From the NCBI GenBank assembly GCA_001414345.1, contig LLCB01000142.1, forward strand, positions 104,495-168,494: DNA of 64,000 bases, in the 5' to 3' direction. The position numbers were made by a program, and so were the translations under genes. A model generated the notes under the pieces. That model worked only from the letters and a program-made list of their open reading frames with translations. It had not been told where the DNA came from and did no database searches. This stretch comes from Hymenoscyphus infarciens (lineage: Eukaryota > Ascomycota > Leotiomycetes > Helotiales > Helotiaceae). Of this stretch, positions 1 through 10,832 are shown piece by piece; positions within the stretch are counted from its first letter, which is position 1; the number at the start of each line of letters is the position of its first letter.

Positions 1-32
1 TCTTGAGCTGAGAACTTTCATACCGATCCTAG

Positions 33-1400
33 AGATCTTATCTACTCCACAAATATTCCCCAACTGATATTGAGATAGATATGTTACTCCGATCTCTTCT
101 GTTAGAGCAAAAGGTTATTGGAGAACTTCTTTCCATCAACCATACCGAGCCGGTAGGGTGGTGGCATTTCACCCATAGCTACGTTAGGTAAGTATCCTCA
201 AATAGGAAAATGGTGTCATGTGCTAATTCTTTGCAGAGGAAACTGGCGAAAAGAGTCTACCACTGCACCAACACTACTCACTAAATCATGCCATGACATT
301 GATGTATTGCTATGGCTTTTATGCTCTCCCCCACCCGGCTCCATTCAACCAGCACATATACCTTCAACCGTGAGCTCTGCGGGGTCTCTCCAACTTTTCA
401 ATAAAACTCGCAAACCAACCGCAGCTGGAAATGCCACAAACTGTCTATCTTGTCCGATTGAGGAATCTTGCAAATATTCCGCCAAGAAAGTGTATCTTGG
501 TTCTGAATTGAAAGGGCTTGGATCTGGGAATACCCACTGGTAAGACTCAAACTTTTGAGCATTTTCCCAGTTTATTTTTTCCATCAAAAGAAGAGCTGTA
601 CGAAGCAGACACTCGATTTTCTAGTTCCCTTAAACCTCGTTGAAGAATGCTCTCAGTTGTCTGACACTACTTGGTACATTTCCCTAAATAAATCAACTGA
701 CACTGAGGCTTTGGGTGGCAGGCCTGTTGATATCGTCGTTCCCGAAATCGAAGAATGCATTGCCAATGGTGGAATTGCTGGTGGCGAAAAAGCTGTTTTG
801 GCAAAACTAGCAGAAGACTACACAACAGACACGCCTACTGAGGTTGTTTCTTCAAAGAATTGGTTTGGCCGATGTGTCTACGAAGCCGACAATGACGTCT
901 GTGATGATCAAACTGTTACTATGACATGGGAAAATGACCCACTCCCAAAACTCAATAACGACAACGAGAAAGCTTTAGTTGGTCGAGGCGCCAAAACCGC
1001 CATCTTCCACATGGTTGCTCATACAAAGAAGATCTGTGAACGTTACAGCCATATATATGGCACAGATGGCCAAATCTATGCAGATAGTGAAACCATTACC
1101 GTTGAGGATTTCAACACTGGTGCAAAGAAAATTTACAAACCACATATGGCTGGGGGAGGTCATGGTGGTGGTGACGATGGGCTTGCTAGGCAGTTCATTC
1201 TTGCTGTTGATGCTGTGAAGAACCATGGCGCCAAGGTGTCTGATGCTCAAAAGGAGCATGTTGGTTGTAGTTTGGAAGAAGTCATTAGAAGTCATGCAAT
1301 GGTTTTTGCCGCTGAGGAAGCTAGGAAGGGTAAGATAGTTCTTGACTTCCCAGAGTGGTGGAAGAGGGAGGTCGAAAGCTCTCTTTCTATCAAGTCCTGA
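33..1400 (+). CDS. Gfo/Idh/MocA-family NAD(P)-dependent oxidoreductase, C-terminal part (5' end outside the window)
   Basis: Three exons are supported: 33-187, 237-539 and 722-1400, with introns 188-236 and 540-721 (GT-AG, phases agree). The open frame is closed by a stop at 30-32, so a splice acceptor near 32 (cctag) or an exon further left is assumed, and the Rossmann NAD-binding half lies outside the window. The translation has the features of the fungal StrI-like (streptomycin-biosynthesis-type) dehydrogenases: EPVGWWHF, then RGNW, then a SCHDID block, a CxxCPxxxxC cluster (about nt 450-470), WFGRCVYEADNDVCDDQ, and the C-terminal GGGHGGGDDGLARQF and SLEEVIRSHAMVFAAEEAR blocks. The CxxC cluster and GGGHGGGD motif mark this fungal subfamily. 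The substrate is unknown, probably a sugar or polyol. The frame also reads through the 182-nt intron from about 555, but that stretch interrupts the conserved NTHW-PVDIVVPEIEE junction, so splicing is preferred. Confidence 0.8.
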
Positions 1401-1838
1401 GATAATTACTGTGGTGTTACTCGTTATTGGACGAACAATACTTAATTACATGATAATTTCGAGACCTGTTCCTTATGAGCGGAGTCGAAGTGACTAGTTG
1501 AGTTATAAATGCTTTGCTCTTGTTACGTGGGTAGTCAGTCATACGGGGACTAAAGATTTTCAAAAACAAAAGATATATGTAGGATACCAAACAGCTAAAG
1601 TCTTCTCTCCAACCACCTCATATGTAAACCTGCCATTCCATCAGTCCACATCACACCCTCCCGCCCTTTCACCATTGGTCTGTCGCCCACACTCTCCCCC
1701 CCACAAACTCCATCAATGGTACCAGAAGATTCCAATGGCCAGAAATCTATTACGCTACGTTTGTCACTATAGTTTATGGATCCCTTACTGGATGCTTAAA
1801 GTAGTAATGAGAATTTGAGGAAAACGAGTATAGTACTA
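1401..1838. other. Intergenic stretch before the first MITE
   Basis: No gene is supported here. A C-rich segment at 1640-1720 carries no recognisable motif and the only open frame (from about 1498) has no family resemblance. It probably contains the 3' end region of the upstream oxidoreductase gene. Confidence 0.4.
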
Positions 1839-1893
1839 GGGCCTGTTTGGCTCGTGCATATCTAGGATATACACCACCATAAAACATAAGGTA

Positions 1894-1925
<32 letters not shown>

Positions 1926-2248
1926 CAATTCGATATATAGACCAGTGTTTGGCATGCATATTTAAATCGATGTAAATCCCTCGTTTAACCTCGTATATCT
2001 TAGTGTATATATAAATAGGATATATACTACTAAAAAAATATTTAGACCTCTAGAGACGTAAATCTTTAAAAGTTTATACATATCTTTTATCAACTACCGC
2101 TATGCCTCTATATATACTAACATACGCACTACGAGCTGAACAACTACTTAATATATTAAGAAACAAGTGATGATATATACTAACTTATATGGGGTTACTA
2201 TTTAGGACATCTCTATATTTGAATAATTTATGCGAGCCAAACAGGCCC
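1839..2248 (+). mobile_element. 410-bp PIF/Harbinger-like (Tourist-type) MITE, copy 1
   Basis: The element is bounded by perfect 16-bp terminal inverted repeats, GGGCCTGTTTGGCTCG at 1839-1854 and its complement at 2233-2248. It is flanked by the 3-bp direct repeat CTA (1836-1838 and 2249-2251). The interior is AT-rich, has a TA-dinucleotide run at about 1893-1920, and has no coding capacity. A 3-bp target duplication of TTA/CTA type and a terminus beginning GGGCCTGTTTGG match what is known of PIF/Harbinger-derived Tourist MITEs in plants. A second copy lies inverted at 28471-28892 and a decayed copy at 61633-61965. No transposase is visible in the window, so mobilisation would be in trans. 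Confidence 0.85.
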
Positions 2249-3464
2249 CTAGTCAACTCATAGTGCATAAAACCCAAAACCGCACTAAAAATTGCCATGT
2301 TGCCTAGTTTGCAAAGACATATAGAGATTAGGCCTATGTATAGTTTAATTTAAGATTAAAGTCCTGACTTCTTTCGAGTATTATTTAAATTTTGTTCTAT
2401 TAGAATAATAGTGTAGCTTGATAGCTCTTATAGTGTAGAAGTGAGCGTGCGACCTCGTGGTGTTTTAGTCGACTTTAGTATGTAAAACCGACAATTTCCC
2501 GACCATAGTTTAGAGCACTTTATCTAGCGTAGTGATTTTTTAAGAGAGACTCTAGAATTTAGAAAAGTTTCTACTTACTTCAATAACTAATTACCTAGAA
2601 TGGAGCACTTTTAAAGGTAGTTTATAAGCATAAGTCGTAGATTGTTAACCCTGAGTTTTGGTGTAAAAAGATGGTTTAGGCATTATGAATTAGAGGTGAC
2701 TATACCTGGGTGCTACTAAAAGACTATAACACAACTACAAATATGAGCATGAAAATACTAGGTTATTTCCATTTTTCTTGAGAGCCAGAGTTTTCTTACC
2801 AACGTGCCTCCAAGGGAAATCAGAGAGATGAATACCCAAGTCTCGTTCGACTGACTTCCTCGGCACTCGTGATGGGACAGATTTAACTGTTCTCCGATAA
2901 TCGGGCTGATAATCCAGGAGGTTGGGAGCATGATATACACACCCAACCACCCCTTTTCTGCCTAATTCTTTGGGAGTAAGCTGCGAGTAAGCCACTGGTT
3001 AGTTGGTTGTCAAGTGAGCTACTGGTTATAAAGTGAGCTGTTCTTTGCCCAGTAAGCGGCTGGTGTTGGAATAAGCTATGGTTCGTGGAGTATGCCCCTA
3101 GTAAGCTGCCAGTAAGCTGATAATGGTGGTGGCTTGCCACTCACGTGTTATGTAACGGCTGAAACTCGAGACTAATCGTAGGTCACCTGCAAAATAGCAC
3201 TATTGATGGAAACTTTTCCTATTGGTAGGTAACCTGCCAATAGAAAGACTAAAGTACGCCACAGTATCTAGGAGGTTTGTGATTTTCTGAAAGTCAAGAG
3301 TGCAAACAAACTCTCAAGTGAGACGGGGAAAATAAATGTTGGGAGACTGAAGTGAAATGGAAGATGTTCTTTTTGTTTGCTGTATAAGGGGCCTCGCGAT
3401 GGATAATAATGCTCTACCTATGTGGAATGAATGAAATCAAAAGCTCAAGGTTCCATTTAGAACA
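2249..3464. other. Intergenic, AT-rich then a cluster of short AGTAAGC-type repeats
   Basis: The left half (2250-2720) is AT-rich with no frame. Between about 2975 and 3120 the heptamer AGTAAGC and close variants (GTGAGC, ATAAGC) recur roughly every 12-25 bp, giving a degenerate short tandem pattern. The short minus-strand frames here are overlapping shadows with no family signal. Confidence 0.4.
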
Positions 3465-3550
3465 ATTTTAAATTTCTCCAATTTTATAGACTTGAATTAC
3501 CTAGAACAATGAACTAGGCAGCAGGTACGAACCGGAAGTATTTTCAAGCG
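3465..3550 (-). repeat. GGTTCGTACC dispersed repeat, copy 1 (minus orientation)
   Basis: On the minus strand the order is ATACTT, CCGGTTCGTACCTGC, TAGTTCATTGTTCTAGG, TAATTCAAG. This is the same order of blocks as the copies at 7530-7630, 7870-8020, 9855-9965, 12930-13060 and 41108-41235. It carries no coding capacity. The family is unknown to me. Confidence 0.6.
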
Positions 3551-3783
3551 ACATAAGAACGAAAGCCGAATACTTGAATGATCACCCATTAGCTATCTAG
3601 CAGAGGACCATGCAAGACAAAGGAGGTTCATCGCAAGGAATCCCCTCAAATCGCCATCACACCTCAATTATCTCCAGTCTAGCTAGAGACGAAAATAAAA
3701 ATCCCCCTTGAAAAAGATCCTTTCAACATTACCAACGAAAACCACTCAGTATGATGTGCCGGAACGCTAAAAAACAACCTTAT

Positions 3784-4030
3784 GGAGCCTAAAAGCCCCC
3801 GAGAAAATCGACCGAAAATCTACAAAACGTAAATCACTTAAAATCCATTCCAATCCACCACATCTCCCGTCCCGCGAGGCCTAAAAACCTCTGCCGTAAT
3901 TACGAATCCTATATGAAATGGTGGAGCCTCATAGCCACCAGACCAATTGTTGTGAAGTCCCCTTCCGTGATAAGGCCTAAAAGCCTATGCCATATTCCGT
4001 GTGTGAAGTGGTGCCTAATAGCCGACCACT
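3784..4030. repeat. Five imperfect repeats of a short GCCTAAAAGCC-type dyad
   Basis: Related short dyad motifs occur at about 3784-3799, 3876-3895, 3920-3940, 3971-3991 and 4007-4030. Examples are GGCCTAAAAGCC and GTGGTGCCTAATAGCC. Each can form a small hairpin, and the spacing is about 35-90 bp. They lie downstream (3') of the minus-strand gene ending at 4275, so they could sit in its 3' region. Confidence 0.5.
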
Positions 4031-4274
4031 TTCTGAAAATCCCAGTCTTTTTTTGTGTGTTTTGTTTCTGTGTAAAGATGCCCCTAAGTATGCTGCCATC
4101 GAAAATCGTATTAGGTGGGGTCGATGGGTTCGAAAGCGAAGAATGAAAGTGAAAGTAAAAGTGAAAGAAATCATCCGCGAAGGTGCGTTCCGTATCCGGT
4201 ATGCGAAATATTCGAACTTATACAAACTATGTTATTACATGTTGAGGCTGTGAAGGTGTGGTGTTTCGAGACGC

Positions 4275-6732
4275 CTAAGCTTTGATGGCAGCAGGGATAG
4301 CAGCAGGGAAGGGGCTGGAGGGTGGTTGTTCGAGGAACCATTTGGGATCGAATTCTTCTTCGGCGGGAGAGTTGTTGCCTGTAAGGAGAATAATGTTAGC
4401 ATTTGCTTTAACGAAAGGTAAGAAGAGTGTGGGATCTTGCTCTGTGTCCATTAAAGATTATACGAGACAACCCGGGACACTTGCAAATATTGTCCAAGGG
4501 TGTTCTGAAGAATCAAGAAAGGGCCCAAAAGAAACTTACCAGTACAATCCTCCCAACCATGCTCAGACCCCAAGTCTTGAGCAATCTCTTTACTTGACTC
4601 GGGTAAAGGTGTTGTAATTGCAGTTCTGTCGACAAAAGTATCCTCCCCACCAATCCCAGCCTCATCCAACTCCAATTCTTGGGCAATTTCTTTACTTGAC
4701 ATTGGCAAAGGTGTTGTGATCGCAGCTTTATCCGTGAAAGGATCATCCTCAGTTCCCTTCACCTCCAAATCATGGGCAATCTCCTGACCCGACGCAGGCA
4801 AGGGTGTTGTGATTGCATCTTTGGGCACAAAAGTATAGAGCGGTCGCTTGAGTATAGTGGTCCGGAGAGTGGGTTCTTGAGAAAAGGGGATGCTGTTTGG
4901 TTTGCCTTCTTGAGAAATACGAGCCTTCAACGACTCCGATAGGAAGCCCGCAGCAAGCGCACTTGTGCACATCTTGGGCTCCGTCTCTTCTTTGAGAGTG
5001 TATGATGTGCCGCCGATGACAAAATCTGGCTTCTTCCTACCAACCGACTTTGCTCCTGCAGCTTGGCGAGATGCTTCCTCTTTTGAAATCTTGGTGGAAG
5101 GACCGCTAACGGAACGACGTTTGCCCTTGTATTTCTCGATGTCTGGTACTGCAACTCTAGGAATCTTGCCCTCCGACTTCACGCGGCGAGTTCCATTGGC
5201 TTGCTTTTTAGCAGCGGCATCTTTCGTTGCTTGTCGCATACTCTGTGCTTGTGTGGCTACAGTGGCATCACATGGAATAGTCTCTTGATTGGGCACCTCA
5301 GTAATAGGAAATAAATCATGGGGTGCGTGAGTGGTCGAGCGGCTACCGTTTGTTCCTGCTTTTCCGCTGCTTCTCTTCTTTGTGTTCGAAGATTGTGCAG
5401 TACGCTTTGGTACCTCATCTAGATTTGTTAGTAATGCAGTTGGGGGGCAGCAATAGTAGTTACTTGGCTTTGCTCTCCGACTCTTAACCGGTGGCTCAGG
5501 GAGCAAATAACCTTTGGTTGCAAGTTCTTCTGGGCCACAAGTTAACTTGAGATTACCACGAGCTGCCACAAAGGCGTCCATGTTGGTTTTCCCATCGTTA
5601 TAAGTTTTGTTAAGACTCATTAGACGTGGCCTAAGACTGGCTTCTCTGGAAAGACCATTACGTCTAAGCCATACGAGACCTGGATCAAAATCATCCATTG
5701 ATGTAATAATCTAGGAGACAAAAGTTAGTTATGGCCCATGTGCAAAAAGTCAAGTTCGATACTTACGAAAGCAGGTGGGTCCCAATCTTGACAGAATTGT
5801 GGCACAAGTTTATATGGCAAAACACCCTCAATTGGTATTGTTTCAAATGGCGGAACTCGAGCTGACGGTTGCTCATCGAAATCAGGACACTCCGTTAGTG
5901 GTACAGAGGTTCGTGGATCGAATCGAACTCGAATATGTCTTGGAGGAAAGAAGGGTTGTGGTGGTTCCTCGGGGATCAAATGATCATGGCAGATGACTGG
6001 TCGTCCATTGGCAGTGTAAGGAACGACTGTTGACGGGTTTAATCTTCTCGGTCCAAAAATTCCTGCACCAGTTGATCTTTCATAGTCTGATGCTCGAGTA
6101 TATGGGGTGGCTGGAAGACGTTTTGGAGGAGCCGGCGGCGGAGTTGGTGACCATCTGGGCTTTGGAGGAGGTGGTGTTAATAGAACGAGGTTCTTGCCTT
6201 TGGCAACAGTGCGCAACAATTCAAGGCTAGAGGTTACTCCAGAATCGCTTTGGTCAGGGCTCTTCCTATGCTCGCAGTAGAATATTGTCTCGGGACTGCT
6301 GTAGGATGAAGGCGAAGAGCTCGAGTCAACTCTATATCGAAAAGTGATGCCAAAGTTTGGTTTTAGCCATGGGTAAACATTGCTGGTAATCCCTTCTCGC
6401 TCGGAACCTTCACCACCAACCATGTTCGCCCAAATTCGAGTATCTTTACACTTGTCGCAGAGATTCGCCCCGGGATCTGGGATACTCTGAAAGCGTCTCA
6501 AGGTATATTTCCTATCCAACATGTACTTTGCGTTTCGCCCGGCGCAGAGACAGACAAGCTTGTTCAGGGCGTGTGTTGAGACTTTGAAGGAGAAGATCGA
6601 AGGAAGATACGAGCTGAATGGTTTGCGCTCCTTGTTACGCGACTTCCGGTTTGATTGTTGATTTGGCTGAGGAGCATCTGACTGAGGGCACTCGGCAGAT
6701 GGAGGGTGTTGAGGACGGCGACTGCGCGCCAT
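4275..6732 (-). CDS. Large low-complexity protein of unknown function with three ITTPLP repeats
   Basis: Three exons join in phase on the minus strand: 6732-5767, 5710-4540 and 4378-4275, with introns of 56 and 161 nt. The product is about 746 aa. I do not recognise a family. The start used is the first ATG (MARSRRPQ); the frame stays open upstream but without an ATG. Visible features are a basic Pro/Ser/Gln-rich N terminus, a small Cys pair (CDKCKD, about residue 90), several proline-rich runs (TPPPPKPRWSP, PTPPPAPPKR), a very basic Lys/Arg segment in the middle that may be a nuclear localisation signal, and three tandem copies of a 36-40-residue unit with core ITTPLPxSxxEIAxxLE near the C terminus. 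The last exon ends in a Pro/Ala-rich tail. The composition suggests a largely disordered, perhaps nuclear, protein; this is inference. Confidence 0.7.
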
Positions 6733-7529
6733 GTTGAAAGGAAGCACCGCTAGGATTGACAGCAAGATGCGCAAAGATCGGACAGTGGTGGATGGTGGGT
6801 GGTGGGTTTGCAAATCGGAACTGGAGGAAGTGTGACAGTAAACTGCAGATATCGCGAAGAGCAGGATTGGATTGAACTTGTTTGAGTGTGGGAATGGATG
6901 GATGTGGAGAGGAGCAACGTCAGAAGAGAGGATGGTTGGAAGTTATTAAGCCGCGAGTCTTGAGCCTTGAACAGCCAGAGGTGAGGGGCAAAGATGAGGG
7001 TGAATTGAAATTAAGCGACGCGACGAACCAGCGAACCAGCCACCACACTTCCATTCACTTAGAGAAATAATGACCGACCAGCGCACAGGCCATGACCAGC
7101 AAGAGAATGTTCATTTCAGATAAAACTTGAAAGGATCTTGGCTCAAAAGTGTAAGGAATACTCTGCCAGCCACTGTTCACAGTCACTTGATTACCTTGTT
7201 ACTCAACAAACAAAAACATTAAAAACTTTACACAAGGATTGATAAATACTCTATGGGAGTTACTTAATCATGCCATACAGTTTCTAATGAATATTGTCAT
7301 GGAGCAAGAAATGGACGATAGGGGCATGAAAGTAGTGAGCGCCACAGACATCACTCAATTTCAAAACAGTGATCTCGTACCGAGTTCATACCGAATAGAA
7401 CCAAGTTGATATAGCGAGCTCGGCGGTAAATAGCTCGTTATTCTAAACTTCTCAATTACCAAATACTTTGGGACAATTGAAATTGGTTGTTCTAAAACAC
7501 CTGGATTAATGTTACACTGCTCTAAAGCT
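6733..7529. other. Intergenic region between the large unknown gene and the repeat cluster
   Basis: This contains the promoter side of the minus-strand gene starting at 6732. The short plus-strand frame at 6882-7070 has no family resemblance. From about 7395 the sequence begins to resemble the tail part of the GGTTCGTACC dispersed repeat (AATTACC, GGGACAATT), perhaps an older copy. Confidence 0.35.
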
Positions 7530-7630
7530 ATAGGATAATTACCTTGAATGTCCCCAGAAGGCTGGAATGATGAGAGCTGGGTAGATAGGTGCGAATCCAA
7601 AGTATCTGCTGCCACTTGCAGGTCCATCCA
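7530..7630 (-). repeat. GGTTCGTACC dispersed repeat, copy 2 (minus orientation)
   Basis: Read on the minus strand: AAGTGGCAGCAGATACTT, then GGATTCGCACCTATCTACC, then ATTCCAGCCTTCTGGGG and AAGGTAATTATCC. The block order is the family order, with the centre GGTTCGTACC changed to GGATTCGCACC. A fragment with the same head (AAGTGGCAGTAGATA) lies at 7814-7830 on the plus strand. Confidence 0.55.
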
Positions 7631-7869
7631 GAGCCCAGGTCAAGGTTATTCGAAGGTACAGTGAATATGTAGGAATGAGATCCCACTTGATGCCCCTAAC
7701 AGGAAGGGCCAGTACAGCACTGACTCCATGGGTTTTCGCTTCTTTCAAGAGCCTCCTTTCAAGAGCCTCCTTTCGTAGTTCGTCACTTCAAGGTGGCCCG
7801 CGGTGAACATTACAAGTGGCAGTAGATAGCTCATTGTCCCAGCTTTATAGGGCAATCCAAGTAAGTATT

Positions 7870-8020
7870 CTATACACAGAGCAATTCAAAACAACTTGTA
7901 TAGCGGGGACGATTAGCTTCAATTACCCTAAACAGTTGAAACAGCAGGTAGGTGGGTACAAACCTAATGTATTTACTGCCGCTTTTAGTGGCATCGTGAG
8001 GTGGCATCAGGAGGAAATCT
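7870..8020 (-). repeat. GGTTCGTACC dispersed repeat, copy 3 (minus orientation)
   Basis: Read on the minus strand: AAAAGCGGCAGTAAATAC, TTAGGTTTGTACCCACCTAC, TGTTTCAACTGTTTAGGG, TAATTGAAGC. It lies about 300 bp upstream of the VMA5 start codon, so it may sit in that gene's promoter region. Confidence 0.6.
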
Positions 8021-8322
8021 CGAACGCCGATGATAGCCAAGTGCATAGCTTGGGACAATTCTTGCCCGAGATAGGAACAGGTTGTGTGAAGTGAATTCTG
8101 AAAATATTGACGATGTCGCTTCCTGAGGTTGAGGCTGACATAAGGTGGTGCACGGGCACCATCTTTATCGAGATGGGAGCAGCAGCATTGGCCCAGCTCC
8201 AAGCTTGAGCTCCTCCACCTTCCTCGCAGACACTCCCAGGCAAAGCAATCACTACAACTACAGGTGCCCTTGGGTGCTGCCCGCCAATTCCTCTCCAAAA
8301 CAAGGCGACTCCAGCAGAAACC

Positions 8323-9716
8323 ATGTCGGAACCTACGAAGTACTTGCTGGTTTCCCTACCCACCTCGATCGTACCCTCTAACGATAAAGAGGAAGCTCTC
8401 GCAGCATTACGCTCCACTATCACCACAAACAACGGTGCCGTTGCTCCTTTTAAGATTCCGGAATTCAAGATTGGCACTTTGGATGCTTTGGTACAACAGG
8501 CAGACGACCTTGCGAAGCTCGAGAATGCGTGTAATGGTGTGGTAGCCAAGGTTGGAGACTCGCTCCGGGGTTTGTTGGAAGGAGACGAGGCCAAGATAGC
8601 CCAGCAGAAAACAGTCAATGATAGTAGGTGGTGCTCAGCGGAGTACTGGTTATGATTTATGCTGACCCCTCCGAATAGAGCCAGCCGATCAATACCTGCG
8701 GTCTTTTACCTGGAACAAAGTCAAATATCGAGCGGATAAACCCCTCATTGAGCTTATCGACTCGCTGCAAAAGGTTCGTGGAGTTACAGTCCGTTCTGGC
8801 TTGACTAACGTTTCAACAGGAGCTTGCAAGCATCGATAATGATGTCAAGTCCAAAGTCAGCCAGTACAATGGAGTCAAGACAAACCTCACAGCTCTGCAG
8901 AGAAAGCAAACGTTCGTATTTCCGGCTACTCCATGGCTACAACTCTGACATATCATACAGAGGAAACCTCTCCACAAAATCACTCACGCCGGTCGTCGAT
9001 CCGAAATTATTGATCCAAAACTCCGAATACCTCGAAACCCACCTCGTCGTAGTCCCTTCGAATGTCAAGAAGGAATTCCTCAAAACCTATGAAACCATCT
9101 CTCCAATGGTTGTGCCACGATCATCTGTGGAAGTCGCACACGACGAAGAATTTACCTTATACGCAGTCACCACATTCAAAAAGCACAGTGCCGAGTTCCA
9201 ACATAAATGCAGAGAGATGAAGTGGACGCCCAGAGATTACAAGTATGTTGAGGGCGGGAAGGAGGAGGAAAGGAAGGAAGTGGAGAGAGTGAGCAGGGAT
9301 GAGAGAAAGGTTTGGGGCGAGGCATTAAGACTGGCGAGAACTGGGTGGAGCGAAGCTGTCATGATATGGATTCACGTCCTCACTCTGCGGGTATTTGTCG
9401 AGACAGTTTTGCGTTACGGCCTGCCTCTGGACTTTGTCTGTGGATTGGTCAAGGTATGTCGAGCTTGAAAGAATAGTGGGAGAACTGGGGCTAACAATTA
9501 TAGACAACGCCCAAGCTTGCCAAAAAGGCAAAGCTTTCGCTCGATTCGACATATTCATACTTGGGCGGAAATGCATTTGGACGAGATAGCAAAGGGAAGG
9601 TGACGAAGGATGATTCAGCACTATCATCTGAAATGGCCGCCGCTGGTGTTGGTTCTCATGGAGGAGAAGGCAGCGAGTACACTGCCTATGTTTACTACGA
9701 GTTTGAGGTCTTATAG
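8323..9716 (+). CDS. VMA5: V-type proton ATPase subunit C
   Basis: Five exons, 8323-8623, 8679-8773, 8820-8911, 8961-9453 and 9504-9716, join in phase into about 397 aa, the normal length of fungal subunit C. The protein belongs to the peripheral V1 sector; subunit C bridges V1 and Vo and is the piece released on reversible disassembly, which regulates acidification of vacuoles and other compartments. Strongly conserved family blocks are visible: KYLLVSLPTS at the N terminus, IPEFKIGTLDALVQQADDLA, GDSLRGLLEG, QQKTVND, SLTPVVDP, PMVVPRSS, FTLYAVTTFKKH, KYVEGG, WSEAVMIWIHVLTLRVFVE, VLRYGLPLDFV, YSYLGGNAFGRD and the C-terminal AYVYYEFEVL. The start is the first ATG before KYLLV. The gene converges on MET14, with 331 bp between stops. 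Confidence 0.97.
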
Positions 9717-9854
9717 ATAGCATGGGAACGGGAACTGCCCTGAAATGGCGCAATTGTTTGAAGCATTGTAGCACTTATGGAAGACTCCAAACATCACGAA
9801 TTCAATCCTACGATTATCATCAAAAGTTCAAAGACATAGCCGCTCACAGTGGAC

Positions 9855-9965
9855 GGTAGAAGTGGCAGTAAACGCTTCAGGTTCGTACCGGCCTACCTCT
9901 TTCGTTATTCCAAACCTCCAAGGTAATCAACCTAGTTCATTTAGAACAGTGAAATCCCAACAGAC
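9855..9965 (+). repeat. GGTTCGTACC dispersed repeat, copy 4 (plus orientation)
   Basis: Order of blocks: AGTGGCAGTAAACGCTTCAG, GTTCGTACCGGCCTACC, GTTATTCCAAACCTCCAAGG, TAATCAACC, TTTAGAACAGTG. It lies between the convergent VMA5 and MET14 genes and may be transcribed in the 3' region of either. Confidence 0.65.
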
Positions 9966-10047
9966 TCGGCTCACTCATTTCAAAGTTATGACACCAAGTC
10001 TATGAACAGCATGTGATTGCCCCTACATCATCACCAGGTATCTCTCT

Positions 10048-10832
10048 CTATGCCTTCTTAGGAATCAACTCCTTGGCATACAAATACTCCATGATCTTCG
10101 CAACCGCCTCCTCAACCGTCACTTGATCATTTCTGATGTGTAACTCCGGAGCAACAGGAGCCTCGTATGGAGCACTAATACCAGTGAAGTTTGGAATTTC
10201 CCCAGCTCTCGCTTTCTTGTACAATCCCTTAGGATCTCTTGCCTCGGCAACCTCGACTGGGATATCAACAAAACACTCGATAAAGGGAAGTGCGTCGCCT
10301 TTGTCAGAGGAGTGGAGATCTCGTGCGATTTTTCGGTCGGCGATGTAGGGTGAGATGAAGGAGGTTAGGGCGATGGTCGAGGAATCTGCGAATAGCTTTG
10401 CTACCTACACCAAGCACATCAGTTTCTCTCCCACATCTCACGTATGCGCTCGCAAACTCACCTCACCAATCCGTCTGATATTCTCATTGCGATCCTTCTC
10501 ATTGAAGCCCAAATCCTTGTTCAATCCGAACCGCACATTATCACCATCTAATCTATAGGCCGCGAGATCGAGGTGCAAAAGATGTTGCTCGAGCGCTGTA
10601 GCGATGGTTGATTTCCCGGACGCGGAGAGACCTGTGAACCAGATTGTGAAGCCCTTTTGTTTTCGGAGGGTGTTGCGTTCGGAACGGGAGAGGCCTTCGT
10701 GCCATGTGATGTTGCTATTTCCTCCCAAATTTTTGGTTAGTAAGACTGTCCTGTGTCTGGTTTTTGTTTTTCTGAGAAGATGGTGGGGGTTTGGCGGGGT
10801 ATTTTGGGGAGAGGAAGAACGTACGTTGCCAT
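10048..10832 (-). CDS. MET14: Adenylyl-sulfate (APS) kinase
   Basis: The enzyme phosphorylates adenosine 5'-phosphosulfate to PAPS, the second step of sulfate assimilation. Three minus-strand exons join in phase: 10832-10825 (only 8 nt, coding Met-Ala and two bases of Thr), 10714-10462 and 10404-10048, giving 205 aa, the usual family length. The tiny first exon restores the expected N terminus [15 protein letters not shown]; without it the frame would begin at a non-ATG codon. Motifs seen are the P-loop [32 protein letters not shown], the FISPYIADR substrate loop, [17 protein letters not shown] and SAPYEAP. A Cbf1-type ATCACGTG box lies about 230 bp upstream of the start. Confidence 0.96.

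Noticed and set aside
555..721. In-frame extension of the oxidoreductase's last exon to 555
   Set aside because: The stretch interrupts the conserved NTHW-PVDIVVP junction and has good GT and AG borders at 540 and 721, so it is an intron.
1893..1921. (TA)n tract as a separate microsatellite or origin
   Set aside because: It lies inside MITE copy 1 and has counterparts in copies 2 and 3, so it is part of the element.
2735..3140. Overlapping minus-strand frames
   Set aside because: Three mutually overlapping short frames over a degenerate AGTAAGC repeat; no coding signal.
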